In this document: positions 63,573 to 64,000 of the stretch, piece after piece | Layout: every line of letters starts with the position of its first letter | Numbering within the stretch: position 1 is the first letter of the stretch | NCBI GenBank assembly: GCA_045658425.1 | Contig: JAZOVB010000231.1 | Span: forward strand, 13,448-77,447 | Length of the DNA: 64,000 bases | Direction: 5' to 3' | Source of the DNA: SIG450 sp045658425 | GTDB lineage: Bacteria > Bacillota > Clostridia > UMGS1840 > HGM11507 | Position numbers and translations under genes: made by a program | The notes under the pieces: generated by a model | The model's input: only the letters and a program-made list of their open reading frames with translations | The model's database searches: none | Told to the model about the DNA's origin: nothing

Positions 63573-63999
63573 AATATCACCTTTAACCATGGAAAATTTA
63601 GAGGGAGTTTATGAGGTGGAGGTTTCCTCCTTTTCATCCCCCTGGTCAAAACAGGCTTTTATTGATGAGATTAATAATCCCCTTGCCAGATACTTTGTTC
63701 TTGAAACGGAAGATGAAGTAATCGGATATGCGGGATTATGGCATATTATTGATGAAGGGCATATAACCAACATTGCAATAAAAAAAGAGTTTCGCGGTCA
63801 GGGGCTTTCAAAGCTTCTTTTAAAGGAGCTTATTAAGTTTTTTGATGATAATTCCCTTTCCTTTTTAACATTGGAGGTACGGGAATCAAACACCGTTGCA
63901 AGAGGGTTATATGAAAGCTTTGGCTTTAAAATAATCGGAGAAAGAAAAAAATACTACGAAAATAATGAAACTGCTGTTTTATACAGCCTGGAAGGATAA
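63562..63999 (+). CDS. rimI: Ribosomal-protein-S18-alanine N-acetyltransferase
   Basis: 145 residues from the ATG at 63562, inside the last codons of the TsaC fusion, with GAGGTTTAAAG before it. An upstream in-frame start at 63538 lies too deep in the previous gene. It is a GNAT acetyltransferase: SSFSSPWSKQAFIDEI, the acetyl-CoA site IKKEFRGQGLSKLLLKELI and VRESNTVARGLYESFGFKII with the catalytic Tyr in RKKYYEN. RimI next to t6A genes is a common arrangement. The stop falls at 63997-63999, one base before the window end. Confidence 0.9.
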   Translation: MSFKISPLTMENLEGVYEVEVSSFSSPWSKQAFIDEINNPLARYFVLETEDEVIGYAGLWHIIDEGHITNIAIKKEFRGQGLSKLLLKELIKFFDDNSLSFLTLEVRESNTVARGLYESFGFKIIGERKKYYENNETAVLYSLEG

Positions 64000-64000
64000 A

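Noticed and set aside
1..64000. CRISPR arrays, tRNA and rRNA genes
   Set aside because: No spaced repeat series, cloverleaf or rRNA sequence was recognised by reading on either strand; small non-coding RNAs cannot be excluded.

Overview
The window looks like one stretch of chromosome from a low-G+C, Gram-positive anaerobe of the class Clostridia. The signs are AT-rich codon use, strong GGAGG ribosome binding sites, S-layer-homology (SLH) anchored surface proteins, copper-amine-oxidase-N stalk domains, a LplA-type lipoprotein binding protein and Clostridia-type integrative-element genes. No species can be named from the sequence alone.

Layout. (1) 0-9 kb is a defence island on the minus strand: a type IIG restriction-modification enzyme broken by a one-base frameshift and cut by the window edge, an orphan AbiEi antitoxin, a DUF4297-like nuclease + HerA pair, and an OLD-like ATPase + TOPRIM-like pair. 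(2) 9-11 kb is debris: an Rhs/M23 chimera, an SGNH hydrolase and a truncated NlpC/P60-type mobile-element gene. (3) 11.3-28 kb is a polysaccharide-utilisation operon read leftward. An AraC regulator leads six large secreted proteins (two heparinase II/III-like lyases, two SLH proteins, two carbohydrate-binding-like proteins) and a GH20 hexosaminidase. Two short homologous peptides of 46 and 48 residues are threaded between them. (4) 28-33.5 kb holds a solute-binding lipoprotein, a PHP phosphoesterase and an RpiR / phosphodiesterase / AEC-transporter operon with a consensus promoter. (5) 33.5-34.7 kb is more mobile-element debris. (6) 34.7-45.0 kb is a compact integrated element ending at the 3' end of guaA. 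It carries a tyrosine integrase, XRE repressor, excisionase-like protein, replication-relaxation protein, membrane protein, VirD4/TraG-like ATPase, M48 peptidase, J-domain protein, a Rep-like protein broken by a frameshift, and a WG-repeat surface protein. (7) 45-64 kb is ordinary core genome: guaA (ATP-pyrophosphatase part only), cysK, pgsA, pfkA, yebC, asd-dapA-dapB, secA, prfB, prfA, a TsaC-phosphatase fusion and rimI. It also holds a DUF523 gene and an unusual SLH / PstS-like / serpin triple fusion.

How the parts fit. Three copies of a guaA 3'-end-like motif (TTATTCCCACTC at 3830 and 34667, CTACTCCCACTC at 45028), each next to paired short direct repeats of the integrase-arm type or to element debris, suggest repeated insertion of guaA-targeting elements one after another. 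Everything left of 45 kb would then be accreted accessory DNA. In the right-hand element a GTTGACTTG motif recurs in the two mirror-image promoters between repressor and excisionase and again upstream of the J-domain gene, suggesting one repressor controls the whole element.

Most worth checking: the prfB frameshift site, which reads CTT TAA C rather than the usual CTT TGA C; the SLH-PstS-serpin fusion; the peptide pair inside the polysaccharide operon; the tandem guaA insertions; and the relaxase-less mobile element.
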